DNA of 64,000 nucleotides from positions 60,402-124,401 of the forward strand of contig NZ_JAEFCB010000019.1 in the NCBI RefSeq assembly GCF_016405905.1, written 5' to 3'. The notes under the pieces are model-generated. The model ran no database searches, had not been told where the DNA came from, and was given only the letters and a program-made list of their open reading frames with translations. The position numbers were made by a program, and so were the translations under genes. Shown piece by piece: positions 10,380 through 18,801 of this stretch. The stretch is from Variovorax sp. IB41. Lineage in GTDB: Bacteria > Pseudomonadota > Gammaproteobacteria > Burkholderiales > Burkholderiaceae_C. Positions within the stretch are counted from its first letter, which is position 1. Each line of letters starts with the position of its first letter.

Positions 10380-12254
10380 TCAGGTGCCGACGATGCCGCC
10401 GTCGCGACGACGGATCGCGAGCGTCGCCGAGCGCGGCCGCGCGCTGCCCGGCGTGGTGCCGTCGGGCCAGGCGCTGACGGGCGTGCCATTGCCATCGTCG
10501 CGCGCCTCGCCCGGATGCTGGATGTTCACGAACAGCGTGCGGCGGTCCGGCGTGACCACGCAGCCGGTGATCTCGCTGCCGCTGGGGCCGGTCAGGAAGC
10601 GCTTGATGCGGCCGGTGGCCGGGTCGGCGCAGAGCATCTGGTTGTTGCCGAGGGATGCGTAGGCGGGCTTGCCGATCACCTGGCCGCTCATGTCGGTCTG
10701 GATCCAGAGCAGGCCGCCGCTGTCGAAATGCAGGCCATCGGGGCTGCCGAACATGTCGGCCTCGGCCGAGGGGTAGCGCGCGCCGCTACCCGCCTGCGCG
10801 GGGTCGCCGGCGAGCGCGAAGTGGTCCCAGGCGAAGCCCGTGCTCGCCGCATCCGCGCCGTCCTCGCGCCAGCGCAGGATGCCGCCGAAGAGGTTGTTCG
10901 CGCGCGGGTTGGCCGCATCGGGTGCGGGCTTGCCGGCGTCGCCGCGCTGGCTGTTGTTCGTGAGCGTGACGTACACCTCGCCGCTCGCCGGATGCACGGC
11001 GATCCATTCGGGGCGGTCCATCTTCGTGCCGCCGACGATGTCGCCCGCCAGGCGCGCGTGGACCAGCACTTCGGCCGGGCCGGCAAAGCCGTTGGCCGCA
11101 TCGAGGCCGTTGCGGCTGTGCGTGAGTTCGAGCCACCGGCCGCGCCCGCCCGCGTCGTAGCGCGCGACGTAGAGCGTGCCCTCGTCCAGCAGGTGGCGGT
11201 TGGCGGCGCGCGCGGCCGCGTAGGTGCCGGGGCGCACCTTCTCGCGGCTCACGAACTTGTAGATGTATTCGAAGCGCGCGTCGTCGCCCATGTAGACCAC
11301 CACGCGGCCGTCTTTCGCGAGCGTGCAGGTGGCGCTCTCCTGGCGCTTGCGGCCGAGGGCCGTGCGCTTGACGGGCGTGGACGCCGGGTCGAACGGATCG
11401 ATCTCCACCACCCAGCCGAAGCGGTGCGGCTCGTTCGGATGGCGGGCGAGGTCGAAGCGTTCGTCGAAGCGCCAGTACTCGACCCACTGCGAGCCGGGCA
11501 CCGTGCCGTAGCGGCGCTGCGCATCCGTCATGTCCTTGGCCGCTTCCTTCGGTCCGCCGAAATAGCCGTGAAAGTTTTCTTCGCAGGTGAGGTACGTGCC
11601 CCAGGGCGTGACGCCCATGGCGCAGTTGGCGAAGGTGCCGAACACCTGGTCGCCGGCCGGGTTGGCGGCGGTGCGCATCAGCGGCGTGCCCGCGGCCGGG
11701 CCGGCGATGCGCATCGGGGTGTTGCCGTGGATGCGGCGCGCGAACGGCGAGGGCTGCACCTGCTGCCAGCCGCCGGCGGTGCGGCGCACCTCGATCACCG
11801 AGACGCCCATCGCGTGGAGCGACTTGCGCACCTTGTCGGCGGTCCACACCTTGACGCCGTCGGTGTGCAGCAGTTGCTCGTCGGTGTATTCGTGGTTCAT
11901 CACGAGCAGGCCGCGCTCGCCACGCTTGCCGCCTTCGTCAAGCGCGAAGAAGTGCATGCCGTCGTGGTGCATGCCGGCCTGCACGGCCTGGTCGGCGGCG
12001 CTGTTGGAACCATCCGCGGCGAAGGCCGGCATCTGCCCGGCGATGCCGGTAGGCGTGCCCCACGGATAGAGCAGCTGCCACTCGTATTCGGGCGGCACGA
12101 CGACGGTGTCGCGCAAGGACACGGGCACGCCTGTGAATCCGAGTGCGTTGCCGCCGCGCGCCGCGGAAGGCAAGGCGCAGCCCTGGCCGAACAGCGCCAC
12201 CACGGCGGCGGCCGAGCCCGATTGAAGGAGAAAGTGACGGCGGTCCAGCGGCAT
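10380..12254 (-). CDS. PhoX family protein (DUF839), Tat-exported
   Basis: This 624-residue protein begins MPLDRRHFLLQSGSAAAVV, a clear twin-arginine signal, so export in folded form is expected. Internal motifs of PhoX/DUF839 are present: GLLVMNHEYTDEQLL, NCAMGVTPWGTYLTCEENF and GCVVTPDRRTLFVNIQHPGE. Characterised PhoX enzymes are calcium/iron-dependent alkaline phosphatases, but many DUF839 proteins are untested. The initiating ATG places RR at residues 5-6. The gene is divergent from the crotonase gene across a 99-base spacer. There is no obvious Pho box. Confidence 0.9.
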   Translation of the reverse strand: MPLDRRHFLLQSGSAAAVVALFGQGCALPSAARGGNALGFTGVPVSLRDTVVVPPEYEWQLLYPWGTPTGIAGQMPAFAADGSNSAADQAVQAGMHHDGMHFFALDEGGKRGERGLLVMNHEYTDEQLLHTDGVKVWTADKVRKSLHAMGVSVIEVRRTAGGWQQVQPSPFARRIHGNTPMRIAGPAAGTPLMRTAANPAGDQVFGTFANCAMGVTPWGTYLTCEENFHGYFGGPKEAAKDMTDAQRRYGTVPGSQWVEYWRFDERFDLARHPNEPHRFGWVVEIDPFDPASTPVKRTALGRKRQESATCTLAKDGRVVVYMGDDARFEYIYKFVSREKVRPGTYAAARAANRHLLDEGTLYVARYDAGGRGRWLELTHSRNGLDAANGFAGPAEVLVHARLAGDIVGGTKMDRPEWIAVHPASGEVYVTLTNNSQRGDAGKPAPDAANPRANNLFGGILRWREDGADAASTGFAWDHFALAGDPAQAGSGARYPSAEADMFGSPDGLHFDSGGLLWIQTDMSGQVIGKPAYASLGNNQMLCADPATGRIKRFLTGPSGSEITGCVVTPDRRTLFVNIQHPGEARDDGNGTPVSAWPDGTTPGSARPRSATLAIRRRDGGIVGT

Positions 12255-12353
12255 GGCAGGGGTGTTGGGTGGGCGACAGCCGCCATCATCGCCCAGGCGC
12301 CGCGCCGGGCGATACTGGCCAAAACCCACGACGAGACCCCCAAGGAGACACGC

Positions 12354-13181
12354 ATGAGCGATCGCATCGAATGGACCCGCCACCCCGACGGCGTGGTGGA
12401 ACTGCAACTGGCGCGCGCCGACAAGATGAACGCGCTCGACCCCGCGATGTTCGATGCGCTCATCGAAGCCGGCGAAGCCCTGCGCCGCGACGCGGCGGTG
12501 CGCGCCGTGGTGATCTCCGGCCGCGGCAAGGCGTTCTGCGCGGGGCTCGACATGGCGTCGTTCGAACGCATGCAGCAGGGCGCGGGCGAGGGCGTGCTGG
12601 GAGAGGGCGCGGCAGGGGCCGATCTGGTGACGCGCACCCACGGCATCTCCAACGCCGCGCAACACGTCGCGATGGTCTGGCGCGACGTGCCGGTGCCCGT
12701 TATCGCCGCGGTGCACGGCGTGGCCTTCGGCGGCGGCCTTCAGGTGGCGCTGGGCGCGGACATCCGCATCGTCGCGCCCGACACCAAGCTGTCGGTGATG
12801 GAGATCAAGTGGGGCCTGGTGCCCGACATGGCCGGCATGGTGCTGATGCGCGAGCTGGCACGCAGCGACGTGGTGCGCGAGCTCACGTTCACCGGGCGCA
12901 TCTTCTCGGGCGAGGAGGCGCTCCAGATCGGCTTTGCCACGCGGCTCTCGGCCGATCCGCTGGCCGAGGCGCTGCAGATGGCGCACGAGATCGCCGGCAA
13001 GAGCCCGGATGCGGTCCGGGCCGGCAAGCGCCTGCTCAACGCGGCCATGTCGCAGGGCGCCGCCGAGCTGCTGATGGCCGAATCGGTCGAGCAGAAAGCG
13101 CTGATCGGCAGCGCGAACCAGGCCGAAGCGGTGAAAGCCAACATCGAGCGCCGCCCGCCGCGCTTTTCTCCGCCTGCTTGA
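12354..13181 (+). CDS. Crotonase family protein, dienoyl-CoA isomerase-like
   Basis: This 275-residue enoyl-CoA hydratase/isomerase family protein has the oxyanion-hole segments GKAFCAGLDM and HGVAFGGGLQVALGADIRI. The catalytic pattern MEIKWGLVPD has Glu and an Asp eight residues later, as in delta3,5-delta2,4-dienoyl-CoA isomerase. The first hydratase Glu is replaced by Gln in GGGLQV. Isomerisation is therefore more likely than simple hydration, but this is inference from residues. CAAGGAGACACGC precedes the ATG. It is functionally linked by theme to the dienoyl-CoA-reductase-type SDR at 7865. Confidence 0.88.
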   Translation: MSDRIEWTRHPDGVVELQLARADKMNALDPAMFDALIEAGEALRRDAAVRAVVISGRGKAFCAGLDMASFERMQQGAGEGVLGEGAAGADLVTRTHGISNAAQHVAMVWRDVPVPVIAAVHGVAFGGGLQVALGADIRIVAPDTKLSVMEIKWGLVPDMAGMVLMRELARSDVVRELTFTGRIFSGEEALQIGFATRLSADPLAEALQMAHEIAGKSPDAVRAGKRLLNAAMSQGAAELLMAESVEQKALIGSANQAEAVKANIERRPPRFSPPA

Positions 13182-13283
13182 CCGGCACACCCCGCTGCGT
13201 TGCACGTTCCGCGCTTCGAAAAGAGGCGTGGGGCGCTCCCTTTTTGGGTTCTTTACGTGTTTTGGTCGCCGAAAAAGTCAGTA

Positions 13284-13313
13284 CTTAGCACACATCGGGT
13301 ATCGGTGTGTAAG
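13284..13313. repeat. Hairpin in an A/T-rich intergenic patch
   Basis: CTTAGCACAC pairs with GTGTGTAAG across an 11-base loop with one mismatch. The surrounding bases (about 13250-13345) are clearly more A/T-rich than the rest of the window. It lies between the crotonase gene end and a small unknown gene. It may be a promoter or operator region for that gene, or a weak structured leader. Confidence 0.35.
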
Positions 13314-13468
13314 AATTAAGTAGTTGTTTTATGGCAAGGATGGGCGGAAATGGAATCACTTTGTGTGCAGAAGGTCACGGCTTTCCGGGGAGTAGTCCCT
13401 TGGAAGGATGGCTCCTGAACGCGCCCTCCTTAACAATCGAACGCTTTGCCTAGCGACGGCGATCCTGC

Positions 13469-13783
13469 ATGTCGACGACCACGTTTTTTTGTAACCTCAG
13501 CGTGCCCATCCTGGTGGGCGAGGACCGCTACAAGTACGTCCCCATCGTTGGGGTTTTCCGCAGCATTCCATTCGATCAAGTCGACGAATGGGTGATGCAT
13601 CCCGACGGCGGACCGCGCAGCGATCGCGAACTCGCGGCCGAAGTGCTTGTGGAGATCAGGAAGCCCCTCGGCGCGAGCGGCCGCACGGCGCCGCACGCCT
13701 TCGACGTGGCCGACATCCTGCAACTGGACCGCGCCGCTGCGATCGTCGTCTCCACCTTCCTCGCCGCACTGCCTCGCGTCTGA
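13469..13783 (+). CDS. Small conserved hypothetical protein, paralogue A
   Basis: This 104-residue protein has no signal peptide or membrane segment. It begins MSTTTFFCNLSVPI and contains IVGVFRSIPFDQVDEWVM, DRELAAEVLVEIRKPLGASG and LDRAAAIVVSTFL. It aligns without gaps over about 98 residues with the protein at 28845-29216, about three fifths identical by eye. I do not recognise the family. It follows an A/T-rich spacer and has weak ribosome-site similarity. The conservation between the two copies is the main proof that it is a real gene. Confidence 0.75.
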   Translation: MSTTTFFCNLSVPILVGEDRYKYVPIVGVFRSIPFDQVDEWVMHPDGGPRSDRELAAEVLVEIRKPLGASGRTAPHAFDVADILQLDRAAAIVVSTFLAALPRV

Positions 13784-13817
13784 GGCTCGCGCCTGTCTTG
13801 CGCCCTTGGCCTCGGAT

Positions 13818-15077
13818 TCAGGCCGCAATCGCCCCCACCGCCCAATAGAACGTCGGCCTCGCTCCGTTGAGCAGGTGATCGCCGACCACGCGCCCCTTGT
13901 AGATCGTCGGGTTGTGCGATGCCAGCGTGCGCGCGTTGCGCCAGTGGCGGTCCAGCCGCCGGTCTTCCTGCAGCGCCGAGGCGCCGCCGATGTCGAAGAG
14001 CCGCGTGCCGGCCTGCAGCACCGCATCGACGATGCCGGCCTGCGCCTTGGCAGTGTTGAGTTCCACCTCGAAGAGCAGCGCTTCGGGAACGGTTTCGCCG
14101 CGCTGGCGGAAGCGGTCGATCTCGCCGAGCCCGCGCGCCACCGCCTGCACGGTCGAGGCCGCGATGAACGCGGTGCTCGCGAGCTGGCCGATGACCTGCT
14201 GCACCAGCGGATCCTCGCGCGGCGTGTCGCCGCTGCCGTGGCTGTAGACGCGCTTGCGCGGCTGCACGAAGGCGACCGCGTCGCGCACGATGGCACGCGC
14301 GATGCCGGCCAGCGTGGCCAGGTGCGTGAGCTGGAAGTGGGCGGTCAGCGGCGTCGGCTGGTCGCGCACGTAGAGCAGCACGTGCTCGGGCTTCACCCGC
14401 ACGTTGCGAAAGCGCGTGGTGCCCGAGGCGCTCAGCCGCTGGCCGAAACCGCGCCAGTCGTCCACGCGCTCCACGCCCGTGGCCTCCGAGGGCACGAGCG
14501 CGATCACGCGGTCGCTGCTGCCGTCGGCATTCAGGCGCTGGGCCGAGACCGAGATCCAGTCCGCGTAGAGCGTGCCGGTGCTGTAGTACTTGTCGCCGTC
14601 CAGGCGCCACGCATCGCTGTCGCGCGACAGCGTGGTCTGCAATGCGCCGAGCGCGCCTTCGCCCAGTTCGGTGGTGGCATTGCCGAAGACCACGCCTTCC
14701 GCGGCGAGCCGCATCCACGGGCCGTGCAGCGACGGGTCGATCTCCGCGAACAGCCGCTCGATGAAGCCGAAGTGCGCGCGCAGGATCTGCGGCAGGTTGG
14801 AATCGGCTTCGCCCAGCTCGATGAGCAGGTCGTACAGCTGCTCGACCGAGGCCCCCAGGCCGCCGTATTCGAGGGGCACGCGCAGCGCGCCGAAGCGCTC
14901 GGCGTTGAGCCAGGCGACCGGTTCGTAGGCGAGCTCTCGCTCGTTTTCGCGCTGCGCCGCGCGCACCGCGATGCGATCGAAGATGGGGCGAAAGCGCGCG
15001 AAGAGCTGTTGCGAGGAGGGCGCGGCCGGTGCCGCAGGGGCGCGCACCGGGCGCGGCGTGTCTTGAGTGATGGCCAT
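13818..15077 (-). CDS. Acyl-CoA dehydrogenase-fold flavin monooxygenase, SfnB/DszC-like
   Basis: This 419-residue flavoprotein with the acyl-CoA dehydrogenase fold shows LRVPLEYGGLGASVEQLYDL, FGNATTELGEG and a C-terminal ASHNPTIYKGRVVGDHLL. The last motif marks the group with DszC, SfnB/SfnC and other FMN-dependent monooxygenases of organosulfur metabolism, not beta-oxidation dehydrogenases. The flavin-acceptor substrate is unknown. A second organosulfur-type monooxygenase (NtaA/SnaA family) lies 2.3 kb away at 17407. No reductase gene is adjacent. Confidence 0.87.
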   Translation of the reverse strand: MAITQDTPRPVRAPAAPAAPSSQQLFARFRPIFDRIAVRAAQRENERELAYEPVAWLNAERFGALRVPLEYGGLGASVEQLYDLLIELGEADSNLPQILRAHFGFIERLFAEIDPSLHGPWMRLAAEGVVFGNATTELGEGALGALQTTLSRDSDAWRLDGDKYYSTGTLYADWISVSAQRLNADGSSDRVIALVPSEATGVERVDDWRGFGQRLSASGTTRFRNVRVKPEHVLLYVRDQPTPLTAHFQLTHLATLAGIARAIVRDAVAFVQPRKRVYSHGSGDTPREDPLVQQVIGQLASTAFIAASTVQAVARGLGEIDRFRQRGETVPEALLFEVELNTAKAQAGIVDAVLQAGTRLFDIGGASALQEDRRLDRHWRNARTLASHNPTIYKGRVVGDHLLNGARPTFYWAVGAIAA

Positions 15078-15163
15078 GAAAGCCGGACTGTGCCCGGCCG
15101 CATGCGCCTTGGGAAATACGCTTTCCGAGTTTCCTTATGCCGCGCCGGCAACCGCCTTATCGG

Positions 15164-16306
15164 CTATCGCTTCCCGCGCGCATCCACCGGCCAGATCGCC
15201 ACCAGCGCCCCGCCTTCGACCACGTGATAGACGTCGTGCAGGTTCACCGTCGGATCGCAGTGCGGCGTCACGAACTCGATGCGCGTGCCCAGCGCCGGCC
15301 GCGGTCCCGCCGGCATCAGCTTGCCGTGTTCGTCGCCGAAGAAGGCATAGCGGCTGGCGGCATCGATGCCGCGCGCGACCAGCGGCACGCCGCCGTCGGT
15401 GGCGAAGCATTTGGTGCCGCCGTCGACGGTGACCCAGTCGGGCGCATTGGTGCTGACCACGGCCGTCTGCACGAAGAGGGCCACCTCGAAGGGCGAGGGC
15501 TCGGTGCCGGCGGCCAGCACCTGGGTGTATTCCGCGTCCATGAAGACATAGGAGCCGGCCTGCAGTTCGGTGAAGGCGTTCTGCTCCGTGTCGAGGTCGT
15601 GCGTGCCGGTGCCGGCACCGGTGACGATCTCGAAATTGAACCCCTTGCGCCGCGCCGCCGCGACGATGCCCGCCACGGTTTCGCGCAGGCCCGCGGCCGC
15701 CGCGCTGCGCTCGTCGCGTGCCACGATGTGCTGCAGGTTGCCCGCATACGCCTGCAGGCCGCGCAGCCTGAGGCGCGGCTCGCCGGCGATGGCGGCGGCG
15801 AGCGCGAGCACCTGCGCCTCGTTCGCGGCGCCGGTGCGGTTGTAGCCGGCGCCGTAGTCGACAAGCACGGGCAGCGGGTGCAGGAGGCCGCTCGCGGCCC
15901 GGGCCAGGTCGGCCACGTTGGCCAGGTTGTCGGCCACCACCATCACGCCGCCGGGCGCCGCGCGCTCGGCCAGCTTGACCAGGCGCGCAATCTTGCTCGG
16001 CGTGACCGCGGGCGAGGTGATCAGCACGCTGCGGATGCCGCCGTCGACCATGACCTCCGCTTCGCCCAGCGTGACGCAGCTCACGCCGATGGCGCCCGCG
16101 GCCACCTGGCGCCGCGCGATCTCGATCGACTTGTGCGTCTTCACGTGCGGCCTGAGGCCGATGCCGCGCGCCTTGGCGAAGGCGGCCATGCGTTCGATGT
16201 TGCGGGTCATCGCGGGCAGGTCGATCAGCAGGGCGGGGGTGTCCAGCAGGTGGCGGCCGCCGGGAACGCCGATCAGCGGGGCATTGGGATGCAGGGGGCG
16301 GGGCAT
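15164..16306 (-). CDS. D-threonine aldolase / DSD1 family PLP enzyme
   Basis: This 380-residue fold-type III PLP enzyme has LRPHVKTHKS near residues 51-60 supplying the PLP lysine, VDYGAGYNRTG and TGAGTGTHDLD for phosphate binding, and a C-terminal PHCDP whose His and Asp match the metal ligands of D-threonine aldolases. It should cleave D-beta-hydroxy amino acids to glycine and an aldehyde, or deaminate D-serine-like substrates. The ATG at 16306 fits the family N-terminus; the longer open frame is unrelated. It is upstream of, and on the same strand as, the monooxygenase gene. Confidence 0.88.
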   Translation of the reverse strand: MPRPLHPNAPLIGVPGGRHLLDTPALLIDLPAMTRNIERMAAFAKARGIGLRPHVKTHKSIEIARRQVAAGAIGVSCVTLGEAEVMVDGGIRSVLITSPAVTPSKIARLVKLAERAAPGGVMVVADNLANVADLARAASGLLHPLPVLVDYGAGYNRTGAANEAQVLALAAAIAGEPRLRLRGLQAYAGNLQHIVARDERSAAAAGLRETVAGIVAAARRKGFNFEIVTGAGTGTHDLDTEQNAFTELQAGSYVFMDAEYTQVLAAGTEPSPFEVALFVQTAVVSTNAPDWVTVDGGTKCFATDGGVPLVARGIDAASRYAFFGDEHGKLMPAGPRPALGTRIEFVTPHCDPTVNLHDVYHVVEGGALVAIWPVDARGKR

Positions 16307-16478
16307 TCTTTTGTCTTCCTTTGTTCTTGGATGGGGATGTGCGATGCGGGGTGCATGGTGCAGGAGGGCGAAATGATCGCATCCAAATATTCGCACGATC
16401 CGCGGAGGTGCAAACGGCTGCCGTTGCGCCGGTGCGCCGTTGTGCAGTGACAGCGCGTGGCGTCGAAGCCGTGCAGGT

Positions 16479-16808
16479 CTACCGGGTCCGCTTCGCGGCG
16501 CTGCTCGGCACGTCGCTTGGGAATTCCGCATCCCTCGGCCGCAGGGCCAGCCACCAGAGCAGCGCCGCATTGACCGCCCAACCGCCCGCCAGCAGCAGCA
16601 GCGCGGTGCTCGCCACACCGGGCGAGAGATCGAGCGTCAACAGGCCCAGCGACCACGGCAGGCCGCCCGCGATGGCGGCCAGCATGCCCACGTCGCTCTC
16701 CGGCACGACCGCGCTGCCCAGCACGCAGACCACGCCGGCGACCGTGTAGACCGACGCCGCGATGCGCCAGCCGGGGCGAAAAGACAATCGTGAACGCGCC
16801 GTGGACAT
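16479..16808 (-). CDS. Small membrane protein of unknown function
   Basis: This 109-residue protein has three likely membrane helices: IAASVYTVAGVVCVLGSAVV, GMLAAIAGGLPWSLGLLTL and ASTALLLLAGGWAVNAALLWWLAL. The N-terminus is basic (STARSRLSFRPGWR) and the C-terminus is polar. No family is recognised. It stands alone between the D-threonine aldolase-like gene and a small unknown gene. The hydrophobic pattern makes a real gene likely. Confidence 0.65.
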   Translation of the reverse strand: MSTARSRLSFRPGWRIAASVYTVAGVVCVLGSAVVPESDVGMLAAIAGGLPWSLGLLTLDLSPGVASTALLLLAGGWAVNAALLWWLALRPRDAEFPSDVPSSAAKRTR

Positions 16809-16991
16809 GACCCGAGCATCGCCGATAGCGGTGTCCGCCGTGAAGGCTGGATACGCGAAGAAACGTAGTGTTTTGGCGACGGTTCGCGCGCAGGGTTGCC
16901 AAGCATTTCACGATCGCTGCGCTCCGCTACGGCAGCAGAACCTTCACGGCCCTTTCGCGCGACTGTCACCTGAGGGCGCCACCATCGGCGC

Positions 16992-17270
16992 ATGGCTGGC
17001 CAACTCATCTCCATCTCCCTGACCGTCGACCAACACGATGCCGGGGACTATTTCTGGGTGCTCCTCGAATCCTTCGACAACTCGATGGAGTTCGAGCCGC
17101 TGATGGAGGCGGCCACCGGCTTCGCCACCTACGGCGATGCGCTGCAGGCGGGCTACGTGGTGCTCAAGGGGCTGTCGGAGGACCTGAACGTCGGGCCCCG
17201 GGAAGAGGGCGACGATCCGGATATCGTCGTGATGGACGAAATGGAAGAAGCCGACCGACAAGGTCGCTGA
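16992..17270 (+). CDS. Small acidic hypothetical protein
   Basis: This 92-residue, strongly acidic soluble protein begins MAGQLISISLTVDQHDAGDYFWVLLE and ends in an Asp/Glu-rich stretch (EEGDDPDIVVMDEMEEADR). It has no membrane segment or recognised motif. Codon usage matches neighbouring genes. It lies 136 bases before the flavin monooxygenase gene on the same strand. Confidence 0.7.
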   Translation: MAGQLISISLTVDQHDAGDYFWVLLESFDNSMEFEPLMEAATGFATYGDALQAGYVVLKGLSEDLNVGPREEGDDPDIVVMDEMEEADRQGR

Positions 17271-17406
17271 CTTCCCGGGTCTTCAGGGGTGCAGGCCGGG
17301 GATGGTGCCTGCGCGGGGCGTGCCGCATATCGAAGCGCGAAATTCTTCTTTGGCGGCATTGCCATGGCGGACTAAGGTCGCGCGTCACCCGCTGCAACCA
17401 ATCCTC

Positions 17407-18759
17407 ATGAGTCAACGCAAGCTGCGCCTGGGCGCCTTCATCATGGCCACGGGCCACCACGTGGCCGCATGGCGCCATCCGGGCTCGCAGGCCGATTCGG
17501 GCGTCAACATCGATCACTACATCGAAGTCGCGAAGACCGCCGAGCGCGGCCTGTTCGACCAGGTGTTCGTGGCCGACAGCCCGGGCGTCGCCTTCCACGG
17601 CGACGACGAGGCCTTCAGCCGTCAGGGGCGAGTGTCTTACTTCGAACCGGTGACCTTGTGGGCCGCCTTGTCGGCCGTGACCAAGCACATCGGCTTCGTG
17701 GCGACCGCGTCCACCACCTACGAAGATCCGTTCCTGCTCGCACGCAAGTTCGCATCGCTGGACCACCTGAGCAAAGGCCGCGCGGGCTGGAACGTGGTGA
17801 CCACCAGCGCGGACAACGTCCACGGCAACTTCGGCCTGGACAAGCACCCCGACCCGGCCTCCCGCTACGAGCAGGCGCACGAGTTCATCGACGTGGCCAA
17901 GGGCCTGTGGGACAGCTTCGAGGACGACGCCTTTCAGCGCGACCCCGTCTCCGGAAAGTACTTCGACCCGGCCAAGCTGCACGCGCTGAACCATTCGGGC
18001 AAGTACTTCAAGGTCGCCGGTCCGCTCAACCTGGAGCGCCCGCCGCAGGGCTATCCGGTGATCGTGCAGGCCGGCTCGTCCGAGCCCGGGCGCGAACTGG
18101 CGGCCGCGTCCGCCGAAGCGATCTTCACCGCGTGGACCAGCCTGGCCGAGGCGCAGGCGTTCTACCGCGACGTGAAGGGACGGCTCGCCAAGTACGGCCG
18201 CCGTCCCGAGCAGTTGCTGGTGCTGCCCGGCATTTCGCCGGTGATCGGCCGCACCCAGGAAGAGGCCGAGGCCAAATGGGCCGCGCTGCAGAAGCTGATC
18301 CACCCGTCGGTCGGGCTGAACACGCTGCACACGTTCTGGCCCGGCGAAGACCTGTCGAAATGGGACCTGGATGCGCCGCCGCCCTACATTCCGGATGCGC
18401 CGCCCGGGCGAAACAGCCGCGCCCACGTGGTGCTGGAGCTGGCCCGGCGCGACAGGCTCACCGTGCGGCAGCTCTACGAATACCTGGCCGGCGCGCGTGG
18501 CCACTGGGTGGTGGTCGGCACGCCGCAGACCATCGCGGACCGGATGCAGGAGTGGTCCGAAGGCGGCGCGGCCGACGGCTTCAACGTCATGCCGCCGGTG
18601 CTGCCCGAATCGCTCGACGAGTTCGTGGACCTGGTGATCCCGGAGCTCCAGCGCCGCGGCCTCTTTCGCACGGCCTACGAAGGGCGCACCCTGCGCGAGA
18701 ACCTGGGGCTGGAGCGGCCGGTGAATCAGTTCTCCGTCAAGGGGCGCAAGGTCGCGTAG
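17407..18759 (+). CDS. NtaA/SnaA/DmoA family FMN-dependent monooxygenase
   Basis: This 450-residue flavin-dependent monooxygenase of the bacterial luciferase superfamily has RKLRLGAFIMATGHHVAAWRHP at the start, ATASTTYEDPFLLARKFASL, GRAGWNVVTTSADN and VIVQAGSSEPGRELAA, all typical of nitrilotriacetate, dimethyl sulfide and DszA-like enzymes. It needs FMNH2 from a separate reductase, which is not seen nearby. The substrate is probably a xenobiotic or organosulfur compound. The ATG at 17407 matches the family start. Confidence 0.9.
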   Translation: MSQRKLRLGAFIMATGHHVAAWRHPGSQADSGVNIDHYIEVAKTAERGLFDQVFVADSPGVAFHGDDEAFSRQGRVSYFEPVTLWAALSAVTKHIGFVATASTTYEDPFLLARKFASLDHLSKGRAGWNVVTTSADNVHGNFGLDKHPDPASRYEQAHEFIDVAKGLWDSFEDDAFQRDPVSGKYFDPAKLHALNHSGKYFKVAGPLNLERPPQGYPVIVQAGSSEPGRELAAASAEAIFTAWTSLAEAQAFYRDVKGRLAKYGRRPEQLLVLPGISPVIGRTQEEAEAKWAALQKLIHPSVGLNTLHTFWPGEDLSKWDLDAPPPYIPDAPPGRNSRAHVVLELARRDRLTVRQLYEYLAGARGHWVVVGTPQTIADRMQEWSEGGAADGFNVMPPVLPESLDEFVDLVIPELQRRGLFRTAYEGRTLRENLGLERPVNQFSVKGRKVA

Positions 18760-18801
18760 CAAATCGAGAGCGCCGATGCGGCATCGCGCACCGGCTGCCG
18801 A

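Noticed and set aside
10017..13181. A 1054-codon plus-strand frame
   Set aside because: The first 779 codons are antisense to phoX and the DUF488 gene. Only the last 276 codons, from the ATG at 12354, are a real crotonase gene.
10380..13205. A single 941-codon minus-strand frame covering phoX and the crotonase gene
   Set aside because: Only the part after MPLDRRHFLL (Tat signal) has PhoX similarity; the upstream part is the antisense of the crotonase gene in GC-rich DNA.
13183..13468. A transfer-RNA or ribosomal gene in the A/T-rich patch
   Set aside because: No cloverleaf arms, T-loop (TTCRANNC) or CCA-like end was found on either strand.
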